Shown: positions 1 through 6,236, numbered from the stretch's first letter. The stretch: DNA of 11,577 nt from Kingella sp. (in: b-proteobacteria) (GCF_030527935.1 NZ_JAUMZV010000057.1:1-11577), one strand, 5' to 3'. Made by a program: numbers and translations. Notes: generated from the sequence alone by a model not told the origin.

Positions 1-52
1 TAGGGGAAATTCTAACTTAATGTGAATTTCCTGAGTTATCTAGGACAGCCCC
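1..52. mobile_element. Possible insertion-sequence end
   Basis: This AT-rich stretch differs in composition from what follows and stops where the MoaF-like reading frame begins without a start codon. Read on the minus strand from position 52 it starts GGGGCTGTCCTAGATAAC, which looks like an IS terminal inverted repeat. It also contains an internal inverted repeat, GGAAATTC (5-12) and GAATTTCC (24-31). No transposase is visible because the window starts here. That it is an IS end is an inference; it could instead be unrelated upstream DNA or an assembly junction. Confidence 0.3.
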
Positions 53-352
53 AAAGATTTTATCGCCAGCGGCAAATCCTATTTTGTGGATTTCGGGCAT
101 CAAAAATTCCGTTTGGATTTTCTGTCGCTCCAAAAACTGCGCTTCACTTCGCCCGATGGCAAAAACAGCGATGAAGTGGCGATTACCACCACCAAAGTGG
201 GCGATGGCGTGTATATGATTTACTGGACGCGCCGCGCCAAACAACACGTGGTGCACGTGGACGATTTTAAAAACGGCGTGGCGTACACCAATATCGTGAT
301 GCCCGATGGTTCTATCACGCGCAACAAAGGGACGCTGGTAGAGATACGCTAA
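53..352 (+). CDS. MoaF-like (lipocalin-fold) small protein, 5'-truncated
   Basis: The frame is open from position 44, after a TAG at 41-43, to the TAA at 350-352, but contains no ATG near its 5' end; the first possible start is a GTG at 86. The sequence before that GTG (KDFIASGKSYF) already reads like conserved protein, so the original start appears lost. The remainder resembles the small MoaF-related beta-barrel proteins: a 'VDFG..KFRLDFLS' strand, then 'GVYMIYWT', then 'VVHVDDFKNGVAYTNI' followed by 'PDGS'. That last block is the family hallmark as I remember it. Members are usually about 100 residues and their role is poorly known; the MoaF link to molybdenum cofactor is by name only. Probably a remnant cut at its N-terminus, perhaps by the preceding IS-like DNA, or translated from an upstream start. 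Confidence 0.55.
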   Translation, partial: KDFIASGKSYFVDFGHQKFRLDFLSLQKLRFTSPDGKNSDEVAITTTKVGDGVYMIYWTRRAKQHVVHVDDFKNGVAYTNIVMPDGSITRNKGTLVEIR

Positions 353-360
353 CGCAGCAT

Positions 361-407
361 AAAAGGCAGCCTGAAAACGCTATTTCCGTTTTCAGGCTGC
401 CTTTTTT
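361..407 (+). terminator. Uptake-sequence hairpin terminator after the MoaF-like gene
   Basis: Two exact uptake sequences face each other (364-375 and 391-402). The stem runs 361-379 with 387-405, about 19 bp, around a 7-base loop, followed by a run of T to 407. It begins 9 bases after the stop codon. This is the classical paired-uptake-sequence intrinsic terminator of Neisseriaceae. Confidence 0.85.
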
Positions 408-593
408 ATGCGCCAAGCCAACCCAATCGGCGCAAACGACAGCCCGCGCCAACGCTACGCCTTCGCCGCTTGCTTTATCAGCGCGGCGGTATTTGTCCCA
501 AAATAATCACAGGGCTTTGCTCGCGTCCGCTGCCAAAATTCAGGCTGCTGCGGAAAATGCCGTCTGGTGCAACATGGCGAAAATCGGGAATAG
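408..593. other. Gene-free stretch between two terminators
   Basis: I see no supported gene here. An ATG at 408 opens a 32-codon frame with no family resemblance. On the minus strand a short frame reads about 35 residues, including 'NFGSGREQSPVIILGQIPPR', and might be a gene relic, but I do not recognise it. Two partial uptake-like fragments occur (around 540 and 560). Confidence 0.3.
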
Positions 594-627
594 AAGGCAG
601 CCTGAAAACTAACTTTCAGGCTGCCTA
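592..627 (-). terminator. Uptake-sequence hairpin after fba
   Basis: Exact uptake sequences at 595-606 and 615-626 form a 13-14 bp stem with a short loop, starting 8 bases beyond the fba stop codon on the minus strand. There is no long U run, so termination is likely but less certain than for the 361-407 hairpin. Confidence 0.65.
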
Positions 628-633
628 TGCTTG

Positions 634-1698
634 CTATTTCACAATCTGATTCAACTCGCCTTTGGCATATTGGTTCGCCATTTTTTCCAGCGAAACGGGC
701 TTGATTTTATCCGCCATGCCTTCGCAGCCAAACGCTTGATAACGCGCCAAGCAAATTTGCTTCATCGCTTCCACCGTTTTGCTCAAATATTTGCGCGGGT
801 CAAACTCGCTGGGGTTTTGCGCCATAAAGCGGCGAATCGCGCCTGTGCTGGCAAGGCGCAAGTCGGTGTCAATGTTTACTTTGCGCACGCCGTGTTTGAT
901 GCCTTCCACAATCTCTTCCACGGGCACGCCGTAGGTTTCGCCAATGTCGCCGCCAAATTCGTTGATGACTTTCAGCCATTCTTGCGGCACGGAGCTAGAA
1001 CCGTGCATCACAATATGCGTGTTGGGCAGCGCGGCGTGGATTTCTTTGATGCGGTCAATCCGCAGCACTTCGCCTGTGGGCGGGCGGGTGAATTTATACG
1101 CGCCGTGGCTGGTGCCCACCGCAATCGCCAGCGCGTCCACATTGGTGTCGCGCACAAAGCGCACGGCATCGGCCACGCTGGTGAGCATTTGGTCGTGGCT
1201 CAGTTTGCCTTCCGCGCCCACGCCGTCTTCTTCGCCCGCTTCGCCTGTTTCCAAGTTGCCCAATACGCCAATTTCGCCTTCCACCGACACGCCGCAAGCG
1301 TGGGAAAACTGCACTACGCGGCGGGTTACTTCGGCGTTGTATTCGTAGCTAGACGGCGTTTTGCCGTCTTCTTGCAACGAGCCGTCCATCATCACCGAGC
1401 TAAACCCAAGCTGGATAGAGCGTTGGCACACATCGGGCGATGCGCCGTGGTCTTGGTGCATCACCACGGGAATATGCGGGAACTCTTCCACCGCTGCCAA
1501 AATCAAATGGCGCAAAAAAGGCGCACCCGCATATTTGCGTGCGCCCGCCGATGCCTGCACAATCACAGGCGCGTTCACTTGGTCGGCGGCTTCCATAATG
1601 GCGCGCATTTGCTCCAAGTTGTTCACGTTGAAAGCGGGTAAGCCGTAGCCGTGCTCTGCGGCGTGGTCTAAAAGTTGGCGCATGGATACGAGTGCCAT
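634..1698 (-). CDS. fba: Fructose-bisphosphate aldolase, class II
   Basis: Cytosolic zinc enzyme of glycolysis and gluconeogenesis that cleaves fructose 1,6-bisphosphate to dihydroxyacetone phosphate and glyceraldehyde 3-phosphate. The product is 354 residues, starting MALVSMRQLLDHAAEHGYG. Visible motifs are HQDHG at 81-85 (catalytic Asp83 and zinc ligand His84), GTSHG at 195-199, MHGSSSVP at 231-238 and the NIDTD phosphate-binding segment near 275-279. Likely zinc ligands are His84, His198 and His232. The frame is open 90 codons further upstream, but that part is repeat-derived and uptake-sequence-encoded. The ATG at 1698 has an AGGAG 7 bases upstream and a promoter at 1744-1772, so it is the true start. 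It appears to be a single-gene unit, with its own terminator hairpin just past the stop. Confidence 0.97.
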   Translation of the reverse strand: MALVSMRQLLDHAAEHGYGLPAFNVNNLEQMRAIMEAADQVNAPVIVQASAGARKYAGAPFLRHLILAAVEEFPHIPVVMHQDHGASPDVCQRSIQLGFSSVMMDGSLQEDGKTPSSYEYNAEVTRRVVQFSHACGVSVEGEIGVLGNLETGEAGEEDGVGAEGKLSHDQMLTSVADAVRFVRDTNVDALAIAVGTSHGAYKFTRPPTGEVLRIDRIKEIHAALPNTHIVMHGSSSVPQEWLKVINEFGGDIGETYGVPVEEIVEGIKHGVRKVNIDTDLRLASTGAIRRFMAQNPSEFDPRKYLSKTVEAMKQICLARYQAFGCEGMADKIKPVSLEKMANQYAKGELNQIVK

Positions 1699-1743
1699 TC
1701 TGTGTCTCCTTGTAGTGGGTTGTAGCAAAAAACAACGGGCGCG

Positions 1744-1772
1744 ATTATAGACGCTTAAAGGGCGAAAAACAA
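1744..1772 (-). promoter_or_regulatory. Probable sigma-70 promoter of fba
   Basis: On the minus strand a perfect -10 TATAAT (1744-1749) lies 17 bases downstream of TTGTTT (1767-1772, matching the first three bases of the -35 consensus). Transcription would begin near 1737, giving a leader of about 40 bases with the AGGAG Shine-Dalgarno at 1706-1710. Confidence 0.65.
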
Positions 1773-1798
1773 CGTTGGATGCCGATGGATGGGCGATA

Positions 1799-1873
1799 AT
1801 GCAGCCTGAAAAGCGATTGCAAGCGGATGATTGGGCGGCAGCAAAACGCGCATTATCCGGTTTCAGGCTGCCT
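1799..1873. repeat. Widely spaced inverted uptake sequences
   Basis: A one-mismatch copy, ATGCAGCCTGAA (1799-1810), faces an exact inverted copy (1862-1873) across about 50 bases. The distance makes a terminator less likely than for the closely paired copies. It lies upstream of the fba promoter. Confidence 0.7.
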
Positions 1874-1947
1874 TTTGCACTACATGTGATTACGCGCTGT
1901 TGCTTGCCATGATAACGGCACGCAGTTTGCCAAAACGCGGTTTCTCG

Positions 1948-1982
1948 TTTCAGGCTGCCGTTAATCATTAGGCAGCCTGAAA
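1948..1982. repeat. Uptake-sequence hairpin
   Basis: TTTCAGGCTGCC (1948-1959) pairs with GGCAGCCTGAAA (1971-1982) around an 11-base loop. One arm is an exact uptake sequence (1970-1981); the other has one mismatch at its end. It sits in the gene-free stretch between fba and clpP and belongs to no obvious transcript end. Confidence 0.7.
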
Positions 1983-1987
1983 CCTAA

Positions 1988-2079
1988 AATGGAACGGCGG
2001 CGGCTCGCCGCCAAATGGTTTATTAAACAGAGTATTGCTGGTTTGCTACGATGTCGGCGAGCCACCGACGCTCCATCGG
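1988..2079 (+). repeat. Dispersed hairpin repeat A, copy 1
   Basis: Begins AATGGAACGGCGGCG and contains a stem GGCGGCG/CGCCGCC around GCT (hairpin 1). After an AT-rich middle comes GATGTCGGCGAG, with a second stem GTCGG/CCGAC. A diverged copy with the same order of parts lies at 6149-6236, and a partial copy with hairpin 1 only lies at 8615-8647. I see no coding potential. Confidence 0.6.
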
Positions 2080-2123
2080 TTACAGATTTTGCAAAGGTTT
2101 CAGATTGAAGTGCCGTACAAACA

Positions 2124-2159
2124 TTTCAGGCTGCCCCAAACATCCAAGGCAGCCTGAAA
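2124..2159. repeat. Uptake-sequence hairpin beyond the clpP palindrome
   Basis: TTTCAGGCTGCC (2124-2135) pairs with GGCAGCCTGAAA (2148-2159) around a 12-base loop; the right arm carries an exact uptake sequence (2147-2158). On the minus strand it lies just past the large palindrome after clpP and could act as a back-up terminator. Confidence 0.7.
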
Positions 2160-2164
2160 AGCTA

Positions 2165-2241
2165 AGAACCTGTATTCACTATTTGCATAGGCATCTTTTA
2201 TGCCATAAAAGATGCCTATGCAAATAGTGAATACAGGTTCT
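2165..2241. repeat. Perfect 77-bp palindrome next to the clpP stop
   Basis: The left arm starts AGAACCTGTATTCACTATTT at 2165 and the right arm is its exact complement ending at 2241. They are 38 bp each, with the single central base C2203 unpaired. Taking the 75-bp core 2166-2240 (GAACC to GGTTC), both sides are flanked by TAA (2163-2165 and 2241-2243), as a 3-bp target duplication would look. It ends 5 bases beyond the clpP stop, so the clpP transcript would fold into a long hairpin there. It may be a tiny palindromic mobile element (MITE) serving as a terminator. Confidence 0.8.
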
Positions 2242-2246
2242 AAACA

Positions 2247-2867
2247 TCACGCCACATCGGCGCGGGTGGTAATCACCTTATCAATCAAACCATAATCCGC
2301 CGCTTCCTGCGCCGACATAAAATTGTCGCGGTCGGTGTCGCGCTCAATTTGTTCCAGCGGTTTGCCTGTATGCTCCGCCAGCATTTGGTTCAATTTCTCT
2401 TTGAGCTTCAACAATTCACGCGCGTGGATTTCAATATCCGAAGCCTGCCCGCCCAAGCCGCCGCTAATCAACGGCTGATGAATCATCACACGGCTATTGG
2501 GCAGCGCAAAGCGTTTGCCCTTTGTGCCCGCCGACAGCAAAAACGCGCCCATGCTCGCCGCCTGCCCCAAGCACAGCGTTTGCACATCGGGCTTAATAAA
2601 CTTCATCGTGTCGTAAATGCTCATGCCCGCGGTAACGCTGCCACCGGGGCTGTTGATGTAGAAATAAATGTCTTTATCGGGGTTTTCGCTTTCCAAAAAC
2701 AAAAGCTGCGCCACCACCAAATTGGCGGTGTGGTCGTCCACAGGACCGACCAGAAAAATAATCCGCTCTTTGAGCAAGCGCGAATAAATGTCAAACGCGC
2801 GTTCGCCGCGCCCGCTTTGCTCAATCACGGTAGGGATTAAAGTGTTGTTTTGAATATTGGGTAACAT
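2247..2867 (-). CDS. clpP: ATP-dependent Clp protease, proteolytic subunit
   Basis: Serine protease that forms a double-heptamer barrel and degrades proteins unfolded by ClpX or ClpA in the cytosol. The product is 206 residues. The catalytic triad is visible as Ser105 in GQAASMGA, His130 in MIHQP and Asp181 in ERDTDRD; the conserved YINSPGGSVTAGMSIYDTM block is at about 70-88. The start at 2867 (MLPNIQNN) has AAGGA 6 bases upstream. Longer in-frame extensions reach 2951 but run through that Shine-Dalgarno and the intergenic region. It follows tig in the same direction, as in many proteobacteria, but a terminator lies between them, so it may have its own promoter or depend on readthrough. clpX is not in the window. 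Confidence 0.97.
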   Translation of the reverse strand: MLPNIQNNTLIPTVIEQSGRGERAFDIYSRLLKERIIFLVGPVDDHTANLVVAQLLFLESENPDKDIYFYINSPGGSVTAGMSIYDTMKFIKPDVQTLCLGQAASMGAFLLSAGTKGKRFALPNSRVMIHQPLISGGLGGQASDIEIHARELLKLKEKLNQMLAEHTGKPLEQIERDTDRDNFMSAQEAADYGLIDKVITTRADVA

Positions 2868-2930
2868 CGGTTTTCCTTGAATTTGCATAATAATAACGAA
2901 TAGGCAGACTGAAAGGCTATGCGCGCTAAC

Positions 2931-2967
2931 AAAAAAGCACCAAGCAAACAATCGCTTTGGTGCTTTT
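2931..2967 (-). terminator. Intrinsic terminator between tig and clpP
   Basis: On the minus strand AGCACCAAAGC pairs with GCTTGGTGCT (one bulged A), followed by a run of six T (complement of 2931-2936). It begins 12 bases past the tig stop. Unlike most terminators here it is not made of uptake sequences. A one-mismatch uptake sequence, AGGCAGACTGAA (2902-2913), lies between it and clpP. Confidence 0.75.
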
Positions 2968-2978
2968 GGCGGATGCGA

Positions 2979-4286
2979 TTAAGCGGCTGCGCCCATCACT
3001 TCTTCAAAGCTCAATGCTTTTTCGGTAACTTGGGCTTTGCCCAGCACATAATCCACCACATTGGCTTCCACCGCCAAGTTGGTTGGACCTGCCAAGCGGC
3101 TGCGGTCTTCAAAATACCAATCCATCACTTCTTGCGGGTCTTCGTAGCTATCGGCAACATCGGCAATAATCGCTTTCACTTGCTCATCGGTGGCTTGCAG
3201 TTTGAATTCTTCCACCAAAGTGGGCAGCAGCAAGCCCAATGCCACGCGCTGCTCGGCACGTTCGGTAAACATATCGGCAGGCAAGTCAAAGTTGGACGCA
3301 TCCAAGCCTTGTTGTGCAAAGTTTTGCTTCATTTCGTCTGCCAAGCGTTGCGCTTCGTCTTTCACAAAAACTTCGGGTAAATCAAATGAATGCGCACTGC
3401 GCAAAGCTGCCATCACGGCATCGGTGTTGCGGGCATCTACGCGGCGTTTCACTTCACGCGCCACGTTTTTCTTGATTTCTTCGCGCATTTTTGCCACGTC
3501 GCCATCGGCAATGCCCAAGGTTTTGGCAAAATCGGCATCCACTTCGGGCAACTCAGGCTCGGCAACATTGTGCACGGTGATGGTGAACACGGCGGTTTTG
3601 CCTGCTACGTCTTTGCCGTGGTAATCCGCAGGGAAGTTTACTTCCACGTCTTTGCTTTCGCCTTCTTTCAAGCCCAGTACGCCTGCTTCAAATTCAGGCA
3701 GCATTTCGCCATTGCCCAGCAAGAAAGGGTAGTTTTCAGACGAACCGCCTGCAAAAGGCTCGCCGTCAATTTTGCCTGCAAAGTCAATAATCACGCGGTC
3801 GCCGTTTTGCGCTTCGCGCTCCACGCGGTTGTAGCGCGTGCGTTGTTTGCGCAGGATTTCAACGGTGTTGTCCACTTCTTTATCGCCCACTTCGGCGGTA
3901 ACTTTTTCAATGGTTAAGCCAGACAAATCGCCGATTGTGATTTCGGGGAAGGTTTCGTAAATAAACGCCACTTTTAACGCATCCGCGCTTTCTTCGCCTT
4001 CAACAGGCTCAATGCTGGTTACGGCGGCGATGCGCAGGTTTTGCTCTTGCGCTTCTTTGTTGAACGCTTGTTGCGCCAAATCGTTGAGCACGTCGTTTTG
4101 AATGCTCGCGCCATACATTTGGGCAACCATTTTTAAAGGGGCTTTACCAGGGCGAAAGCCGTCGATGCGCACGCGGCGTTGCGCTTTTTTCAGCTCTTTA
4201 TCGGTGGCTTCGTTGATGTCTAACCAAGACAAAGATACGATAACTTTACGTTTCAATTTTTCTAATGTTTCAACTGCTGCGCTCAT
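2979..4286 (-). CDS. tig: Trigger factor, ribosome-associated chaperone and peptidyl-prolyl isomerase
   Basis: Binds at the ribosome exit tunnel and shields nascent chains; it also has proline isomerase activity. The product is 435 residues, normal for the family. The N-terminal ribosome-binding domain carries the signature GFRPGKAP at 43-50. The FKBP-type isomerase domain follows at roughly 160-245 (from 'NGDRVIIDFAGKIDG' to 'FTITVHNV'). The C-terminal helical arms make up the rest, ending EEVMGAAA. The start MSAAVETLEKLKRKV aligns with the usual trigger factor N-terminus; the region before it has only a weak purine-rich AAGAAAGA. It is first of the tig-clpP pair. Confidence 0.97.
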   Translation of the reverse strand: MSAAVETLEKLKRKVIVSLSWLDINEATDKELKKAQRRVRIDGFRPGKAPLKMVAQMYGASIQNDVLNDLAQQAFNKEAQEQNLRIAAVTSIEPVEGEESADALKVAFIYETFPEITIGDLSGLTIEKVTAEVGDKEVDNTVEILRKQRTRYNRVEREAQNGDRVIIDFAGKIDGEPFAGGSSENYPFLLGNGEMLPEFEAGVLGLKEGESKDVEVNFPADYHGKDVAGKTAVFTITVHNVAEPELPEVDADFAKTLGIADGDVAKMREEIKKNVAREVKRRVDARNTDAVMAALRSAHSFDLPEVFVKDEAQRLADEMKQNFAQQGLDASNFDLPADMFTERAEQRVALGLLLPTLVEEFKLQATDEQVKAIIADVADSYEDPQEVMDWYFEDRSRLAGPTNLAVEANVVDYVLGKAQVTEKALSFEEVMGAAA

Positions 4287-4390
4287 GGCTGGTCTTTCTT
4301 TCGTTGATTATTGGTGGAAAATAAAACGCGCGAGTGTATCACAAGGCTGGGCGTTTCGCACCTATTTTGCGCCGTTTGCCCACATATCGC

Positions 4391-4420
4391 TTGACGCGCT
4401 GCCCATCGCAGCACTATAAT
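4391..4420 (+). promoter_or_regulatory. Strong promoter of tRNA-Leu
   Basis: TTGACG (4391-4396) and a perfect TATAAT (4415-4420) are 18 bases apart. They are followed by the GC-only stretch GCGCGC, a discriminator type associated with stringent control of stable RNA genes. The tRNA starts 13 bases after the -10 box. Confidence 0.85.
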
Positions 4421-4432
4421 GCGCGCTTCTTT

Positions 4433-4516
4433 GCCCAGATGGCGGAATTGGTAGACGCGCTAGTTTCAGGTACTAGTGTCCGTAAGGACGTGGAAGTTCG
4501 AGTCTTCTTCTGGGCA
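4433..4516 (+). tRNA. tRNA-Leu (anticodon CAG)
   Basis: An 84-base class II tRNA with acceptor stem GCCCAGA/TCTGGGC, the D-region GGCGGAATTGGTAGACGC typical of leucine tRNAs, anticodon stem CTAGT/ACTAG around TTCAGGT (anticodon CAG, reading CUG), a long variable arm (TGTCCGTAAGGACG) and a T-arm with GTTCGAGTC. The CCA end is not encoded. It has its own promoter and terminator and is a monocistronic unit. Confidence 0.96.
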
Positions 4517-4527
4517 TTCAATTTGCG

Positions 4528-4554
4528 GGACTGCTTTTGCGAGCAGTCCTTTTT
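4528..4554 (+). terminator. Intrinsic terminator of tRNA-Leu
   Basis: GGACTGCT (4528-4535) pairs with AGCAGTCC (4542-4549) around TTTGCG, followed by TTTTT (4550-4554). It starts 11 bases after the tRNA. Confidence 0.92.
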
Positions 4555-4603
4555 GTTTGGCTGAAATATGATTTTCAGGCTGCCTTTACCATCGCTGCCC
4601 ACC

Positions 4604-6118
4604 ATGAACCGAACTTCTGCCTATGCGCTTATCCTGCTGTTTACGCTGCTGTTTGTTGTTTTGTTTGGCGGCAGCAGCCAGCTTGCGGCGTATCTCAACC
4701 CCGCGCCTGCGCTGGTTTTAACCAGCCATATCCCGCTGATTGCGCCCACCGCGCTGCTTTATATTAGCCTGCCGCTGTTTTTGCTTTACGCCGCGTGCAA
4801 GCTGGATACCGCCGCGCAATGGCGATTATTTTTGCTGCTCACAAGCGAGCTGATTATCGCCAGCATCGCGTTCCAGCTTTATCCTGTTCACGTTCACTTT
4901 ATGCAGCCTGAAAACCCGCAAGGCGCGTGGCAAACGCTGCTGCGCATCGCGCACGGCATGGGCATGAGCCACAATTATCTGCCTTCGCTGCATTGCGCCT
5001 TTGCCACCACCGCTGCGGCAATGTTGCATCGCGCCGTTTCGCCGCCGCGCCGCCTTGCTGTGTGGCTTTATGCCGTGGCGGTGAACATCAGCACGCTCAC
5101 CATCCACGCGCATCATCTGCTGGATTTGATAGCGGGCAACGCGCTGGCGTGGCTGCTGTGGCTGCCGATGCGCCAGCTTGCCTGCCGCACGCAAGCGGGG
5201 TTTCAAGCGCAGATGCTTTGGCTGGATAACCAAATCCAGTTCGCCTGCCGCCATCCGCGTTACGCGCTGATTAGCGTGATTTTGTACAGCCAATATCCGT
5301 TGCACCCCAAGCGCAGCAAGCTGATGATTGCGGGCTACTGCTTTTTGCAAGCCTATGACGACATTATGGATGGCGACCGCGTACTGATAGGCAGCCTGAA
5401 AACAAGTGCCGCCGCCAACAGCATCACGCCGCAGCAACACGCCGACCCAATCATCCAACAATGGCACAGCTACGCCGCCGCTTATTCTGCCCAACCCGCG
5501 TTAAGGCAGCCTGAAACGGCATATAGGCAGCCTGAAACTGCGCTTTCCGACCTGCCCGGGCTGGCGCATCTATTCAACCAGCAGCTTGCCCAACTGCCCA
5601 GCTACGCCGAGGCGCACGCCGAAGTGGCGCAACTGCTGCGCTTGATGCAAGCCGATGCCCACCGCGCCCAGCATCACCAGCTTTACCCGCAAGCGCAGTT
5701 GCAACAGCACATGAACCAAACCTTTATTTCATCGCTTAATCTGCTGTTTATTGCCCAGCAATGCGCCACCCGCGCGGCACACGTTCCCGAGCTGGTGCGT
5801 GCGCTGGCATGGTGTTCCACTACGCGCGATTGGGATGACGACCTTGCCTGCGGCATCATCAACATCCCCGCCGAAGTGTGGCACGCCGCCCAGCTTGCGC
5901 CCGATGTCGCCGATGGGCGTGCAATCAGCCAAAATTCCACCATTGCCGCGTGGCTGGCGCAGCAAAAGCAGCACGCCGAACAGGATTTGCGCGAACTGCT
6001 TTTCAGGCTGCCTCACATCCAGCAGCAAGACCCTGCGGCGGCAAAAATTGTGCGGCTGTTTGCGCGGTCGGTGCAGCGGTTTGCGCAGAAGCGGTATGTG
6101 AAGCGGTTTGAGGGGTAG
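4604..6118 (+). CDS. Fusion of PAP2-type phosphatase membrane domain and squalene/phytoene-synthase-like domain
   Basis: A 504-residue protein from the ATG at 4604; an ATG at 4568 adds 12 residues encoded by an uptake sequence. I prefer 4604 because it shares the CCCACCATGA context of other starts here and begins just before the first membrane helix. Residues 1-190 hold several hydrophobic segments and the two PAP2-like motifs PSLHCA (127-132) and HAHHLLD (168-174), most like the PAP2_3/IPC-synthase-like group. The soluble half from about 205 resembles head-to-head prenyl synthases: a helix ending YDDIMDGD (251-258, a DDxxD motif) and RDWDDDLACGIINIP (408-422), matching the second Asp-rich motif 'RDxxxD...G..YlP'. 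Both domain calls rest on motifs only. The substrate is unknown; an isoprenoid diphosphate would fit both halves. Exact uptake sequences encode GSLK, two RQPE segments and FRLP inside it. Confidence 0.75.
   Translation: MNRTSAYALILLFTLLFVVLFGGSSQLAAYLNPAPALVLTSHIPLIAPTALLYISLPLFLLYAACKLDTAAQWRLFLLLTSELIIASIAFQLYPVHVHFMQPENPQGAWQTLLRIAHGMGMSHNYLPSLHCAFATTAAAMLHRAVSPPRRLAVWLYAVAVNISTLTIHAHHLLDLIAGNALAWLLWLPMRQLACRTQAGFQAQMLWLDNQIQFACRHPRYALISVILYSQYPLHPKRSKLMIAGYCFLQAYDDIMDGDRVLIGSLKTSAAANSITPQQHADPIIQQWHSYAAAYSAQPALRQPETAYRQPETALSDLPGLAHLFNQQLAQLPSYAEAHAEVAQLLRLMQADAHRAQHHQLYPQAQLQQHMNQTFISSLNLLFIAQQCATRAAHVPELVRALAWCSTTRDWDDDLACGIINIPAEVWHAAQLAPDVADGRAISQNSTIAAWLAQQKQHAEQDLRELLFRLPHIQQQDPAAAKIVRLFARSVQRFAQKRYVKRFEG
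5504..5545 (+). repeat. In-frame tandem uptake sequences encoding RQPETA twice
   Basis: Two exact uptake sequences start at 5504 and 5525, exactly 21 bases apart, inside the fusion gene. They encode the tandem heptapeptides RQPETAY and RQPETAL (residues about 301-314 of the 504). They fall in the segment between the two Asp-rich motifs, along with another in-frame copy at 5389-5400. Confidence 0.85.
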
Positions 6119-6148
6119 GTAGCCTGAAAGCGCGAAAGGCAGCCTGAA

Positions 6149-6236
6149 AATGGAGCGGCGGCGATTTGTCGCCAGTAGTGCATTAAATGAACTGTGCTGA
6201 TTTGCCAAGATGTCGGCGAGTGCCGATGCGCCATTT
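6149..6236 (+). repeat. Dispersed hairpin repeat A, copy 2
   Basis: A diverged copy of 1988-2079 with the same part order: AATGGAGCGGCGGCGA, a short stem GGCGA/TCGCC around TTTG, then GATTTGCCAAGATGTCGGCG with a second stem TCGGC/GCCGA around GAGT. It directly follows an exact uptake sequence (6137-6148), just as copy 1 follows the one at 1970-1981. The stems persist although their bases differ from copy 1. Confidence 0.6.

Noticed and set aside
408..506. 32-codon frame (MRQANPIGAN...) after the MoaF-like gene
   Set aside because: It starts inside the tail of a terminator, has no Shine-Dalgarno and shows no resemblance to any protein I know.
631..1641. Long 336-codon frame on the + strand opposite fba
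   Set aside because: It is the complement of a highly conserved aldolase gene, is rich in His, Phe and Arg as antisense frames are, has no start signals and resembles no family.
1699..1968. 90-codon N-terminal extension of fba
   Set aside because: It runs through the fba promoter and Shine-Dalgarno and through two uptake sequences (encoding GSLK); the family starts at MALVSMRQ.
2868..2951. N-terminal extension of clpP
   Set aside because: It would include the Shine-Dalgarno at 2874-2878 and part of the tig terminator; the processed family N-terminus fits the start at 2867.
4826..5494. 222-codon minus-strand frame within the fusion gene
   Set aside because: It is an antisense shadow of a GC-rich coding region; the sense frame carries the conserved motifs.
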